NCBI GenBank assembly: GCA_964410965.1
Contig: CAYPIY010000006.1
Span: 263,744 to 327,743 of the forward strand
Length of the DNA stretch: 64,000 bases
Direction: 5' to 3'
Origin: JBBIRG01 sp964410965
GTDB taxonomy: Bacteria > CLD3 > SB21 > JBBIRG01
Shown here: positions 1 to 8,343 of the stretch, piece after piece
How positions within the stretch are numbered: position 1 is the first letter of the stretch
Layout: the number at the start of each line of letters is the position of its first letter
The notes under the pieces: model-generated
What the model was told of the DNA's origin: nothing
Database searches by the model: none
The model's input: the letters and a program-made list of their open reading frames with translations, nothing else
Position numbers and translations under genes: made by a program

Positions 1-72
1 GATAAACCATCGCCCGAACCCCTGATCCTTTGCACACTCGATAAGAACGGACAGGCTGAATGGAAGAAATGA
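1..72 (+). CDS. C-terminal fragment of an unidentified protein
   Basis: Frame 1 is open from the window edge and stops with TGA at 70-72. It encodes 23 residues ending in GQAEWKK. Nothing in this tail identifies a family. The next gene begins about 50 bases later on the same strand, so it may belong to the same transcript as the sigma factor. The fragment could also be a chance open frame, but its frame and position suit the end of a real gene. Confidence 0.5.
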   Translation, partial: DKPSPEPLILCTLDKNGQAEWKK

Positions 73-122
73 GTCACGCATTGAAACCATTTTCACTACA
101 TTACGTATGAATTAATAAGGTT

Positions 123-827
123 ATGGCAAGACCAAACCCCAAAAACCGGAAAATGAAAGTTCCGGTTAAAAAGAACAAAACTGAACCGCCCCGCGAATCA
201 ATACCAGTCCGGGATAACCTTCCGGACCCTGCTCAGGAAAAAAAAGACCAGCAGAAGAAAGAAGATTTCAAATTGATCCGTAAAGCGGTCTCAGGCGAAC
301 AAAAGGCTTTTGAAATGCTCATGCATCGATATCAGTCCCAGATTTATAATCTCATGTATAAGATGGTTCATTCCGCCGATGAAGCGGAAGATCTCGTTCA
401 GGAAGCATTCATGAAAGCCTTTTCCTCACTCATGAATTTCAACTATGAATATGCGTTCAGTACCTGGCTTTTCAAGATCGCATCCAATAACTGCATCGAT
501 CATCTGAGGAAGAAAAAATTACAGACATTCTCCATTGACGCCCCGGTGACCTATAAAGACGATGAATATCATTTCGAGATTCCTGACCTGACGTATTATC
601 CGGACAAAGAGCTGATCCGCCGGGAAAGGAGTGACCTGATCAAGACCGCAATCGACGATTTGCCCGAAAGATACCGTGAGGTAATCCTGCTCCGCCATAC
701 CGAGGAATTATCGTATGAGGAAATTTCCGATATGCTTGGCGTCCCGATCGGCACCGTTAAGGCCCGTTTATTTCGCGCAAGGGAAATGCTGAATCAGTTC
801 TTAAAAGATAAAATTGAAAAAGGGTAA
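123..827 (+). CDS. ECF-type RNA polymerase sigma factor with a lysine-rich N-terminal extension
   Basis: A 234-residue sigma-70 family factor. Region 2 lies at about residues 62-132, with the DAEDLVQEAF motif and TWLFKIASNNCIDHLR. Region 4 lies at about 180-230, with LPERYREVILLRH, the helix-turn-helix YEEISDMLGVPIGTVKARLF and a C-terminal helix. No region 3 is present, as expected for ECF factors. The first 50 residues are an unusual Lys/Pro/Glu-rich low-complexity extension, which makes the protein longer than the usual 170-200 residues. It lies 3 bases before the toast-rack-like protein, so the two are probably co-transcribed, hinting at a role in envelope stress. No anti-sigma gene of recognised type is adjacent. 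The ATG at 123 follows an AATAAGG element. Confidence 0.93.
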   Translation: MARPNPKNRKMKVPVKKNKTEPPRESIPVRDNLPDPAQEKKDQQKKEDFKLIRKAVSGEQKAFEMLMHRYQSQIYNLMYKMVHSADEAEDLVQEAFMKAFSSLMNFNYEYAFSTWLFKIASNNCIDHLRKKKLQTFSIDAPVTYKDDEYHFEIPDLTYYPDKELIRRERSDLIKTAIDDLPERYREVILLRHTEELSYEEISDMLGVPIGTVKARLFRAREMLNQFLKDKIEKG

Positions 828-830
828 ACC

Positions 831-1685
831 ATGGATCTGTCTGCATCAAAATTCTGGACGATCACAGCCCTTGTCATCATCAGTTCTGCCGTGGGCAGGG
901 CGCAGGTAAAAATTTATCAGGAAATGATGACGGATGAGAAGGAATTAAAAGTCAAGATTGCTTTTGCAGCCGGACTGATCGAACTGAAAAAAAACTCGGA
1001 AAACGCGATCTTCCGCCTGAAAGCCGAAGTACCGAACGATGAGGTTCAGCCCAGCGTTCGTTACGTCAGAAGCGGATCGACGGGATATCTGAACATCTCA
1101 CTGGAATCGGATAATTCACTGGACCTTTTTGACGTGGGTGATATCAAATGGAATCTGGAACTGAATACCGCGCTGCCGGTGCACTTCCAGGCCGATCTGG
1201 GCGCCTGTAAAGGGCGTTTCGACTTAACTGATATACGCCTTAAGGACTGTCAACTGACGCTCGGCGCTAGCACGATGCAAGTGGTTTTTGACTCACCCAA
1301 CCGTGAAAGGATGCGTCAGCTGAACGTCGAAGCGGGATTGTCCAGATTAAAAATGTACGGTCTCCGCAACGCCAATTTTGAGGAAATGAATTTTACAGGC
1401 GGAGTCGGGAATTACATTTTGAATTACAGCGGGACTTCAAAACTTCAGTCAAAGGTTTTGATAGAACTCGGTGTGGGAAAGCTGATCATGGAATTTCCGG
1501 TATACTCAAACGTAAAACTTGTAACAGAACAAAACATTTTTACGTCGCTTTCTGTGGACAGGGATTTGTTTGAATTCAAAGGCGATGGCGTCTATAAAAC
1601 AAAAAACCAGTCCAGCGATGTACCGGGAATGGATGTAAGGATAGAAGCCGGCGTTGGAAGAGTCAGTGTAATTTCCATAGATTAG
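831..1685 (+). CDS. Exported beta-repeat protein resembling LiaF/toast-rack domains
   Basis: 284 residues with an N-terminal signal peptide (hydrophobic 9-23, probable cleavage after GRAQ). The rest is beta-strand rich, with recurring short motifs such as ADLGACKGRFDLTDI, LGASTMQVVF, GLSRLKMYGL and GVGKLIMEF. This pattern of short beta hairpins is typical of the C-terminal domain of LiaF-like and toast-rack (DUF2154-like) proteins, which respond to cell-envelope stress. It starts 3 bases after the ECF sigma factor and ends just before the TPR protein, so it is probably the middle gene of an operon. The family call rests on motif style and context, not on a catalytic residue. It might be a sensor or co-regulator for the sigma factor. 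Confidence 0.6.
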   Translation: MDLSASKFWTITALVIISSAVGRAQVKIYQEMMTDEKELKVKIAFAAGLIELKKNSENAIFRLKAEVPNDEVQPSVRYVRSGSTGYLNISLESDNSLDLFDVGDIKWNLELNTALPVHFQADLGACKGRFDLTDIRLKDCQLTLGASTMQVVFDSPNRERMRQLNVEAGLSRLKMYGLRNANFEEMNFTGGVGNYILNYSGTSKLQSKVLIELGVGKLIMEFPVYSNVKLVTEQNIFTSLSVDRDLFEFKGDGVYKTKNQSSDVPGMDVRIEAGVGRVSVISID

Positions 1686-1704
1686 TTTGTTTCGGTATCT
1701 GAAA

Positions 1705-3546
1705 ATGCGGGTATCAGTTCATATATCTTTTTTTTCGGTTTTTCTTGTCCTTTCCTCATTTCGTATTGAGGGACAGACAAATAATTATTCCCTCAAACTT
1801 GCCGAAGCCTATGAAAAAGACGGACAGTTTGAAGATGCTGTAGAGATATACGAGCATCTGATGCTTACCGATTCCTTGGATTCAAGAATCATAAGCGGCC
1901 TGAAGAACGGCTATAAAATTCTGGGCAGACATGATCAGAGAATCGGACTGATCCGAAAACAACTTCAGCGGGATTCATCGGATATCCTGTTACTCGGTGA
2001 AATGATTGATGCACTTTACCGAAAGAAGGATCTCGTACGGGCCCGGTATTTTCTCAGTCAAGCCCTGACAGAAAAAAACAGGACATTGGAGAAATTCCAG
2101 TTCATGGGGCGGCTTCTTTTTGAGATGCGCTGGTATGAAGAATCTCTCAAAGTCTACCGGCTGGCGAGACAAACCTTAAAGAATGAAAAATTGTTCATTC
2201 TTGAAACCGCGGGAATTCTTCTCTTTCAGGAACAATATTTAAGCGCTTCGAAAGAATATCTGAAACATTATCAGATCAATCCGGAGCAATGGCCGTTTGT
2301 AAAAAATCAGCTGCTTCTGTTTCCTGACGACACTTCATCAAACCGCCAGGTAATCCAGTCCCTTCAGGATCATCTTCAGAGCCAGCCCGGTGACCTTGCA
2401 GTCAGCCGATTTTTGCTGGATTTTTTTATCCGTGGAAAACTGTATGACCAAGCGTTTAAACTTGCCATTATTCTGGATAAAAAAGAAAAACAGAACGGAA
2501 TCAGTATCCTGAATTTCGCGAATGCCATGACGGAACAGGGCCAGTTTTCAATTGGCATTAATGCTTACACGTATTTTCTGGATCTTTATCCCGAAGCGCC
2601 CCAGGCCAAAACGGGACTTGCCCGCTGTTACTCGGCAAAGGCTGATTCAATTCATGGTAGCAGGAATCTGCCGGATCAGGATTCTGTTCATGCCCTAAAG
2701 TCATCAAAACTGACCGAACAGGCTCTATTACTGTACGACGACATTATTGACAGATTTCCTGATACGGACTGGGCGGCTGAATCTTTTTATCAGTCGGGTC
2801 TGATCTTTTTAAACCGATATCATGACTACGATAAGGCGCTGAGTTCTTTTCACGCTTTACAACACAAATATCCCCGGAGCATTTTTTATCCCCTGGCAAA
2901 AATACAGGCCATAGAGTGCCTGATCCGCCAGAATAAGATAGCTGAGGCGATGAAACTTTGCTCGGAAGAGAAGATCCAGGTCAGGGATCCATTGCTCAGG
3001 GATCAGATTCTCTTTATCACGGCCGAATTATACATGTATGATTCGCAAATGGATACCGCTCTGAGCCAGTTTCAGAAAATTTCGGAAAAACAGCAGGGAT
3101 TTTATGTGAACGATGCGCTGCAGAACATCATGCTGATTCAGCAGGGAACTGGCTCGCCGGAGATTCTCAAGCAATTCATTCACAGCAGACTTCTGCAGCG
3201 CCAGTACAGGCACAACGAGGCTGCGGAACTTCTTTTATCCCTGAGTCACCGGCCCGGTCCTTTATCCGATTTTATTTTTTTCCAGACTGCGGAGGTCTAC
3301 ATGGATATGAATAAAAACCGCGAAGCGCTGCAATGGCTGCAGGAGGGAATAGATCGCTTTCCGGAAAGTCCGCTGCAAGACCTGTCTCTGAAAACCATGG
3401 GTGATCTTTACGCCGGTCTGCAGGAAGTTAACAAGGCAATTGCGGTTTATAAACAATTAATCGTAAAATATCCGAAAAGTATTTATATCAGCGATGCCAG
3501 GAAACAAATCAGGCATCTAGAGACAAAACTGAAAAAATCATCGTGA
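1705..3546 (+). CDS. Exported tetratricopeptide-repeat protein
   Basis: About 613 residues from the ATG at 1705. An in-frame TTG at 1687 would add six residues, and neither start has a clear ribosome binding site. A signal peptide (SFFSVFLVLSS, then GQT) is followed by many degenerate TPR units over almost the whole length, for example NYSLKLAEAYEKDGQFEDAVEIYEHL near the start and EVNKAIAVYKQLIVKYPKS near the end. Spacing of FP and YP residues after A/Y-rich helices resembles the YfgC/YbgF/BamD class of periplasmic TPR proteins. It probably acts as a scaffold in the periplasm. It follows the toast-rack protein with almost no gap, suggesting one envelope-related operon with the ECF sigma factor. 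The exact function is unknown. Confidence 0.8.
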   Translation: MRVSVHISFFSVFLVLSSFRIEGQTNNYSLKLAEAYEKDGQFEDAVEIYEHLMLTDSLDSRIISGLKNGYKILGRHDQRIGLIRKQLQRDSSDILLLGEMIDALYRKKDLVRARYFLSQALTEKNRTLEKFQFMGRLLFEMRWYEESLKVYRLARQTLKNEKLFILETAGILLFQEQYLSASKEYLKHYQINPEQWPFVKNQLLLFPDDTSSNRQVIQSLQDHLQSQPGDLAVSRFLLDFFIRGKLYDQAFKLAIILDKKEKQNGISILNFANAMTEQGQFSIGINAYTYFLDLYPEAPQAKTGLARCYSAKADSIHGSRNLPDQDSVHALKSSKLTEQALLLYDDIIDRFPDTDWAAESFYQSGLIFLNRYHDYDKALSSFHALQHKYPRSIFYPLAKIQAIECLIRQNKIAEAMKLCSEEKIQVRDPLLRDQILFITAELYMYDSQMDTALSQFQKISEKQQGFYVNDALQNIMLIQQGTGSPEILKQFIHSRLLQRQYRHNEAAELLLSLSHRPGPLSDFIFFQTAEVYMDMNKNREALQWLQEGIDRFPESPLQDLSLKTMGDLYAGLQEVNKAIAVYKQLIVKYPKSIYISDARKQIRHLETKLKKSS

Positions 3547-3551
3547 TTTTT
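3533..3551. terminator. Weak bidirectional hairpin between convergent TPR genes
   Basis: AAAAATCA and TGATTTTT flank a TCG loop, giving an 8-bp perfect but A/T-rich stem. It overlaps the stop codons of two convergent genes, where a shared terminator would be expected. The low GC makes it weak. Confidence 0.35.
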
Positions 3552-4618
3552 CATTTTCCTGCTGTTTTCAGTTTTTCCTGTGCCATTTCAAGGCGGCGCT
3601 TCACTTCGGCATTGGGGCTTTGGTTGTAAGACATTGTAAGATACCGTACCGATTTCACGTAATCGCCCGTTTTGTAGTAACCCCAGCCTAGAATGTCAAA
3701 GGATGTGATATCCCTTTTGATTTCAGCAGTAACGTTTGCGACTTTGATGCCCCATTCATAATCAACGTCCCGGTCTATCAAAGTCCATGCGACGACATGA
3801 TGCCTCTCGAGCTGGTTCACATTCGGGTCCTGCAGGATCTGATTGAACAGGTTCTTTGCGGTTTTTTCATCGCCGGATTTCCATAATGATGCTGCATACA
3901 CCGCCTTATATTCCACCGCATTCGGATCGATTTCAACCAGCAGGGAATGGTACTTGACTGCCTTGCTGAAATTGCCTGTCCTGAAGTAGATTTCACCGAG
4001 GTTGTAGACAATCTGAGGATCGTTCGGTTTCATTTCATAAGCAATCAGTAGATGCTCGAGGCAAAGCGGTGTTTCTTCCTTTTCGTTGTAAAGGTCTGAA
4101 AGATGCACATGTAGTTTGAATGTGCGTACACCCTGAGAATAGGCATAAGCCATTTCGCTGATTGCGCTGTCCGTCCGGTTGCGTTCCATGGCAAGGAGTC
4201 CTGTCACATAATGCAGGTAAGGATCGTTTGAACCCTTTTGCCTTCCCTGGTCCAGAAATAACAGGCATTGGGTCATCATGCTGTTCATCATCTGGATGTT
4301 ATTACCTTGGCGGTGGCGTAACGCTGCAAAAAAATATGTTTCGGAAATTTTGCCGAAAATTTCAGGTCTTCGGTTATCGATGTCCAGCGCCCTGAAATAA
4401 GACTGGAGGGCGGTTTCCACAGAGTCATTCATCAGGGCCCGGTCGCCTCGTTCTATATATTGGAGGTAAGTCCGGGAAAGCCTGGATTCAGTTCCGGGCC
4501 ATGTTCCGGAAGATAGAAGGTACACAATAACGATACACACAGTCAGGACTGCCCCGATGAGCCATTTGTTTTTGATTGCTGATATGAATCCTGAAGATGT
4601 GGGTTTGATTTTCTGCAT
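3551..4618 (-). CDS. Membrane-anchored TPR protein
   Basis: 355 residues. One N-terminal transmembrane segment at about 19-37 (IGAVLTVCIVIVYLL) is followed by TPR-like helical repeats from about residue 52 to the end. Clear units include DPQIVYNLGEIYFRTGNFSK and DILGWGYYKTGDYVKSVRYL. The topology suggests a cytoplasmic or periplasmic scaffold tethered to the inner membrane. Its ATG lies 28 bases after the polA stop on the same strand, so it is probably co-transcribed with polA, although no functional link is known. It converges on the upstream TPR gene but shows no obvious recent duplication with it. Confidence 0.8.
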   Translation of the reverse strand: MQKIKPTSSGFISAIKNKWLIGAVLTVCIVIVYLLSSGTWPGTESRLSRTYLQYIERGDRALMNDSVETALQSYFRALDIDNRRPEIFGKISETYFFAALRHRQGNNIQMMNSMMTQCLLFLDQGRQKGSNDPYLHYVTGLLAMERNRTDSAISEMAYAYSQGVRTFKLHVHLSDLYNEKEETPLCLEHLLIAYEMKPNDPQIVYNLGEIYFRTGNFSKAVKYHSLLVEIDPNAVEYKAVYAASLWKSGDEKTAKNLFNQILQDPNVNQLERHHVVAWTLIDRDVDYEWGIKVANVTAEIKRDITSFDILGWGYYKTGDYVKSVRYLTMSYNQSPNAEVKRRLEMAQEKLKTAGK

Positions 4619-4646
4619 AAGGACTCCGTTTCATCATATGTTTGAT

Positions 4647-7361
4647 TTACTTTGCATCATGCCAATTGACGCCGCTTCTGATATCCGCTTTCAACGGAAC
4701 GTTAAGGATAACGGCGTTTTCCATATGTTCCTGAATGATCCTGAAAAGGGTTTCCGTTTCCTCATATGGCGCTTCAAAAACGAGTTCGTCATGTACCTGG
4801 AGAATCATTCTGGATTTCATGTTTTTCGTGCTGAGTTCCTGGTGGATTCTGATCATGGCCAGTTTGATGATTTCGGCTGCGGTACCCTGAATAGGGGTAT
4901 TGACCGCGACTCGCTCCGCAAATTGCCGGACATTGCGATTTTTGCTGTTCAGGTCGGGCAGACAGCGCCGGCGCCCGAAAAGCGTGGTTACATAGCCTTT
5001 TTCCCTGGATTCGGAGATGGTTCGGTCAATGAAATTCCTGACGCCAGGGAATGTGCGGAAATACTGATCAATAAAAGCCGCGGCTTCGGCGTTTGTGATA
5101 TGGATACGTTCTGCAAGACCGAAGGCGGACATTCCGTATACGATACCGAAATTAATGTCCTTGGCCCGTCGGCGCTGATCAGCCGTAACTTCGGAGGAGG
5201 GAACATTGAAAATCTTAGCCGCCGTCGTCCTGTGAAAATCCTCCCCCTGTTCAAACGCGGAGTGCATGTTGCTGTCTTCCGACATATGGGCAAGCACCCG
5301 AAGTTCGATCTGTGAATAATCGGCGGTGACGACATGCCAGCCGTCGAGTCCGGGAGTGAAAGCTTTCCGGATCTCACGGCCCAGTTCCGTGCGTACGGGT
5401 ATATTCTGGAAATTCGGATTGCTCGACGAAAGCCGGCCCGTCGATGTGATGGTTTGCGAAAAAGTGGAGTGGATACGGCCGGTTTTCGGTTTCACCAAAG
5501 GCGGCAATCCGTCGATATAAGTCGATTTGAGTTTGGATAGCTGCCGGTAGGCGAGGATATGGTCTATAACCGGCAGACCTCTGTATTTCTCCAGGTTTTT
5601 CACGTCCGTTGAAAACTGTCCCGTCTTTCCCGTTCGTTTCACACGGACCTGTCCGAGATGTTTCTGGATCTGCATTCTTTCAAACAGCATTTCACCCATC
5701 TGCTGGGGCGAATTGATGTTGAAAGTTACGCCCGATTCATCCATGATTTTTCTTTCCAGTTCGGACATCCGGATTTCATATTCGCCGGACAGGCGGTTCA
5801 GAAATTCCGTATCCATCCGGACACCCGTATGTTCCATTTCCGTCAATACAGGTATGAGTGGTATCTCGATTCCGGAAAATAATTTTTCCATGGAATGCTC
5901 TTGAAGCGATTTTTTCATGAGGGGATAGAGCCGCATGACACAATCGGCATCTTCTGACGCATACTCTGCGACCTGTTCCACGGGTGCATCTTTCATCGAT
6001 ATGGCCGTTTTTTTATCACCGATGATTTGCCGGGTAGAAATTTTCCTGTAATTCAGGAAATCCAGCGATAACTGGTCCAGATTCTGAGGGCGGTCAGGAT
6101 TCAGCATAAAAGCGGCAATCATACTGTCAAATGAAATCCCGTTCAGGCGGATACCGTGGTTCAAAAGAACGAGGGCGTCGTATTTGCAGTTCTGCCCGAT
6201 CTTCAGGATATCCGTGTTTTCCAGAACCGGACATATTCTGGGAATGATTTCCTCTGTGCTCAGCCGATCGTTGAAAGGGATATAAAAAGCTTCCCCGTTT
6301 TGCAGGCTTACCGAAATTCCCACCAGTTCGGCGTTCATGGGCTGTATGTCCGTTGTTTCGGTATCCACGGAAATCAAATTTTCGGAATTAATCCGATTGA
6401 TCAGTTCATCCAGGTCATCAAGGGTTCTTACTGTTGTGTACCGGTGGGGAAAGGTAGCGATGGATTCGGCGTCTCTTGATGGCAAAGGGGTAATCCCATC
6501 TCCTAATTTTTCAATCAGGGATGTGAAATCCATTTTCGTGAAAAGGGCGATAAGTTTTTCCCGGTCCGGCTTTCCGTATTTCAGATTGTTCCAAATTACA
6601 GGACAAGGTGAGGATGTGTCAATGGTTGCCAGTTCCTTGGAAAGGAATGCGTTTTCCCGGTCTTTCAGGAGGTTTTCTTTCTGCTTCCCCTTCAGACGAT
6701 CGATGTTCTGATACAATTCCTCGATGGAGTGAAATTCAGTGATGAGCTTCACGGCGGTTTTTTCGCCGATGCCGGTTACTCCGGGAATGTTGTCCGACTG
6801 ATCGCCCATCAATCCAAGAATATCGGTTACCTGGGAGGGTTTTACTCCGAAGCGCCTAAATACGCCTTCCTCGTCGATGATCTCATCCTGAGTATCACGC
6901 TTGCCCGGATTGAAAAGGCGAATCCCTGGTCCAATGAGCTGCATAAAGTCCTTATCGCCCGATACGATGAACGCCTGAAGGTGAACACGCGATGCGGCTT
7001 TCGCGATTGTTCCGATCACGTCATCCGCTTCATAACCGGGAAGCTCAATCAAAGGGACGCCCATGGCAAGGCAAATGTCTTTCAGGTCGCCAAGCTGGGC
7101 GGACATGTCTTCAGGCATCTTTTCCCGCGTGGCTTTGTATTCTTTATAGCGCTTATGCCGGAAAGTCGGCTCAGGAGTGTCAAATACACATGCGATGTAT
7201 TCCGGATGCTCATCCCGGATAATTTTCAGCACGGCAGAAGTGAAGCCGTAAACAGCACTGGTATTTTCACCTTTTGAATTTCTGAGCGGATTATGTATAA
7301 AAGCAAAATAAGCCCGGTAGGCAAGGGCCATTCCATCCAGCAAAAATATTTTTTCATTCAT
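4647..7361 (-). CDS. polA: DNA polymerase I
   Basis: 904 residues, close to the E. coli length of 928. Residues 1-290 are the 5' nuclease domain (FDTPEPTFRH, GYEADDVIGT, SGDKDFMQL, GDQSDNIPGVTGIGEKTA). Residues 305-500 are the 3'-5' exonuclease, which keeps its acidic residues: D333 and E335 in SVDTETTD, D395 in NCKYD and Y467/D471 in YASED, so proofreading should be active. Residues 510-904 are the polymerase, with motif A DYSQIELR (D681), the O-helix RRRAKDINFGIVYG (F738 in the E. coli F762 position) and motif C VHDELVFE (D858). It acts in Okazaki fragment processing and excision repair. Identification is secure. Confidence 0.98.
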   Translation of the reverse strand: MNEKIFLLDGMALAYRAYFAFIHNPLRNSKGENTSAVYGFTSAVLKIIRDEHPEYIACVFDTPEPTFRHKRYKEYKATREKMPEDMSAQLGDLKDICLAMGVPLIELPGYEADDVIGTIAKAASRVHLQAFIVSGDKDFMQLIGPGIRLFNPGKRDTQDEIIDEEGVFRRFGVKPSQVTDILGLMGDQSDNIPGVTGIGEKTAVKLITEFHSIEELYQNIDRLKGKQKENLLKDRENAFLSKELATIDTSSPCPVIWNNLKYGKPDREKLIALFTKMDFTSLIEKLGDGITPLPSRDAESIATFPHRYTTVRTLDDLDELINRINSENLISVDTETTDIQPMNAELVGISVSLQNGEAFYIPFNDRLSTEEIIPRICPVLENTDILKIGQNCKYDALVLLNHGIRLNGISFDSMIAAFMLNPDRPQNLDQLSLDFLNYRKISTRQIIGDKKTAISMKDAPVEQVAEYASEDADCVMRLYPLMKKSLQEHSMEKLFSGIEIPLIPVLTEMEHTGVRMDTEFLNRLSGEYEIRMSELERKIMDESGVTFNINSPQQMGEMLFERMQIQKHLGQVRVKRTGKTGQFSTDVKNLEKYRGLPVIDHILAYRQLSKLKSTYIDGLPPLVKPKTGRIHSTFSQTITSTGRLSSSNPNFQNIPVRTELGREIRKAFTPGLDGWHVVTADYSQIELRVLAHMSEDSNMHSAFEQGEDFHRTTAAKIFNVPSSEVTADQRRRAKDINFGIVYGMSAFGLAERIHITNAEAAAFIDQYFRTFPGVRNFIDRTISESREKGYVTTLFGRRRCLPDLNSKNRNVRQFAERVAVNTPIQGTAAEIIKLAMIRIHQELSTKNMKSRMILQVHDELVFEAPYEETETLFRIIQEHMENAVILNVPLKADIRSGVNWHDAK

Positions 7362-7526
7362 GCGCTTTTATCCCGAAAAAATCCGGACTAAAATAGTCGG
7401 CCCGGTTCTTAAAAACAAGGTATTTTTACTGAATCATGGAAAAAAATATTGCATTTATTATTCATATGATGTATCTTAGTTTTATATTAGTTCAAGTTAA
7501 CTCATAACGTAAAGCAAAGGTGTGTT

Positions 7527-8279
7527 ATGAAACATTACGCAGTCGTTTTTATTATGCTGATTTCCCTCATGACCGTCAGTCTGAACGCTCAGACTGTTGA
7601 AGACATGAAATTCGGAACCGGTGTTGAAAATAACGCGATTACCGGTGAAGCGTCCAATTTTCCAAATGATGTCGAAAAAGTCTATTGCTGGTTACTGGTC
7701 ACCGGAGGTGAGGGCAAGACCGTTACGCTGAAATGGTATCATGATGGCAAATTCCTTTCGGATGTGTCGCTTGAAATTACCTATAATCGTATGCGGACGT
7801 ATGGATTTAAGTCGATCTATGGAAACGGCGGAAGCTGGAAAGTCGATGTTGTGGACGAAAGCGGCAACACGTTGAAAAGCAGTGAGTTTACCGTTGCGGG
7901 TGAGGCCAGAAGTTCAGGCGGCGGCTCTGCATCCAGCGGATCGGTAACGGGCGCAGCCGACGGCACCATGAAAATTGCCGACATGAAATTCGGTACCGGA
8001 GTGGAAAACAACGATATCGTCGGCGAGGCGACTTTATTCAGTTCAGCCACCGAACAGGTGTATTGCTGGATGCGGGTGACAGGCGGCGAAGGCCAATCCC
8101 TGACCGTCAAATGGTACCTGAATAACAACCTGACCACCGAAGTACCTCTCGATATCAAGTACAACTCCATGCGCACCTATGCGTATAAAACCATCGCCGG
8201 AATGAAAGGCGAATGGAAAGTGGAAATCGTCGGTCCGTCTGGCGTTGTGATGCAGACCGGAACATTCACGACCAATTAA
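7527..8279 (+). CDS. Exported protein with two tandem DUF2914 domains
   Basis: 250 residues. A signal peptide (residues 1-21, ending LNAQ) precedes two homologous domains of about 100 residues each, at about 22-123 and 147-250. Each begins MKFGTGVENN and contains VYCW, a V-T-GGEG turn, a V/TLKWY strand, MRTY and a GxWKVE/D strand before the terminal F-T strand. This layout fits DUF2914, a small beta-sandwich family of unknown function found in bacterial exported proteins. A Ser/Gly linker (SSGGGSASSGS) joins the copies. It stands alone between polA (opposite strand) and a strong terminator, so it is probably monocistronic. Confidence 0.8.
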   Translation: MKHYAVVFIMLISLMTVSLNAQTVEDMKFGTGVENNAITGEASNFPNDVEKVYCWLLVTGGEGKTVTLKWYHDGKFLSDVSLEITYNRMRTYGFKSIYGNGGSWKVDVVDESGNTLKSSEFTVAGEARSSGGGSASSGSVTGAADGTMKIADMKFGTGVENNDIVGEATLFSSATEQVYCWMRVTGGEGQSLTVKWYLNNNLTTEVPLDIKYNSMRTYAYKTIAGMKGEWKVEIVGPSGVVMQTGTFTTN

Positions 8280-8299
8280 TTCATTTCGATTTTAGGAAA

Positions 8300-8330
8300 A
8301 GGGGAAGAATCAAAATTCTTCCCCTTTTTT
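8300..8330 (+). terminator. Intrinsic terminator after the DUF2914 gene
   Basis: GGGGAAGAAT and ATTCTTCCCC form a perfect 10-bp stem around a CAAA loop, extended by one A-T pair and followed directly by six T residues. It lies about 20 bases after the DUF2914 stop and just before the symporter start. It should end transcription of the former, so the symporter needs read-through or its own start site. Confidence 0.9.
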
Positions 8331-8343
8331 GTATTTCCGAACA

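Noticed and set aside
4557..5315. A 252-codon open frame on the plus strand opposite polA
   Set aside because: It lies inside the well-conserved polA gene, has no signal or domain and no ribosome binding site. Several similar shadows (for example 6729-7277 and 12438-12998) were left out for the same reason.
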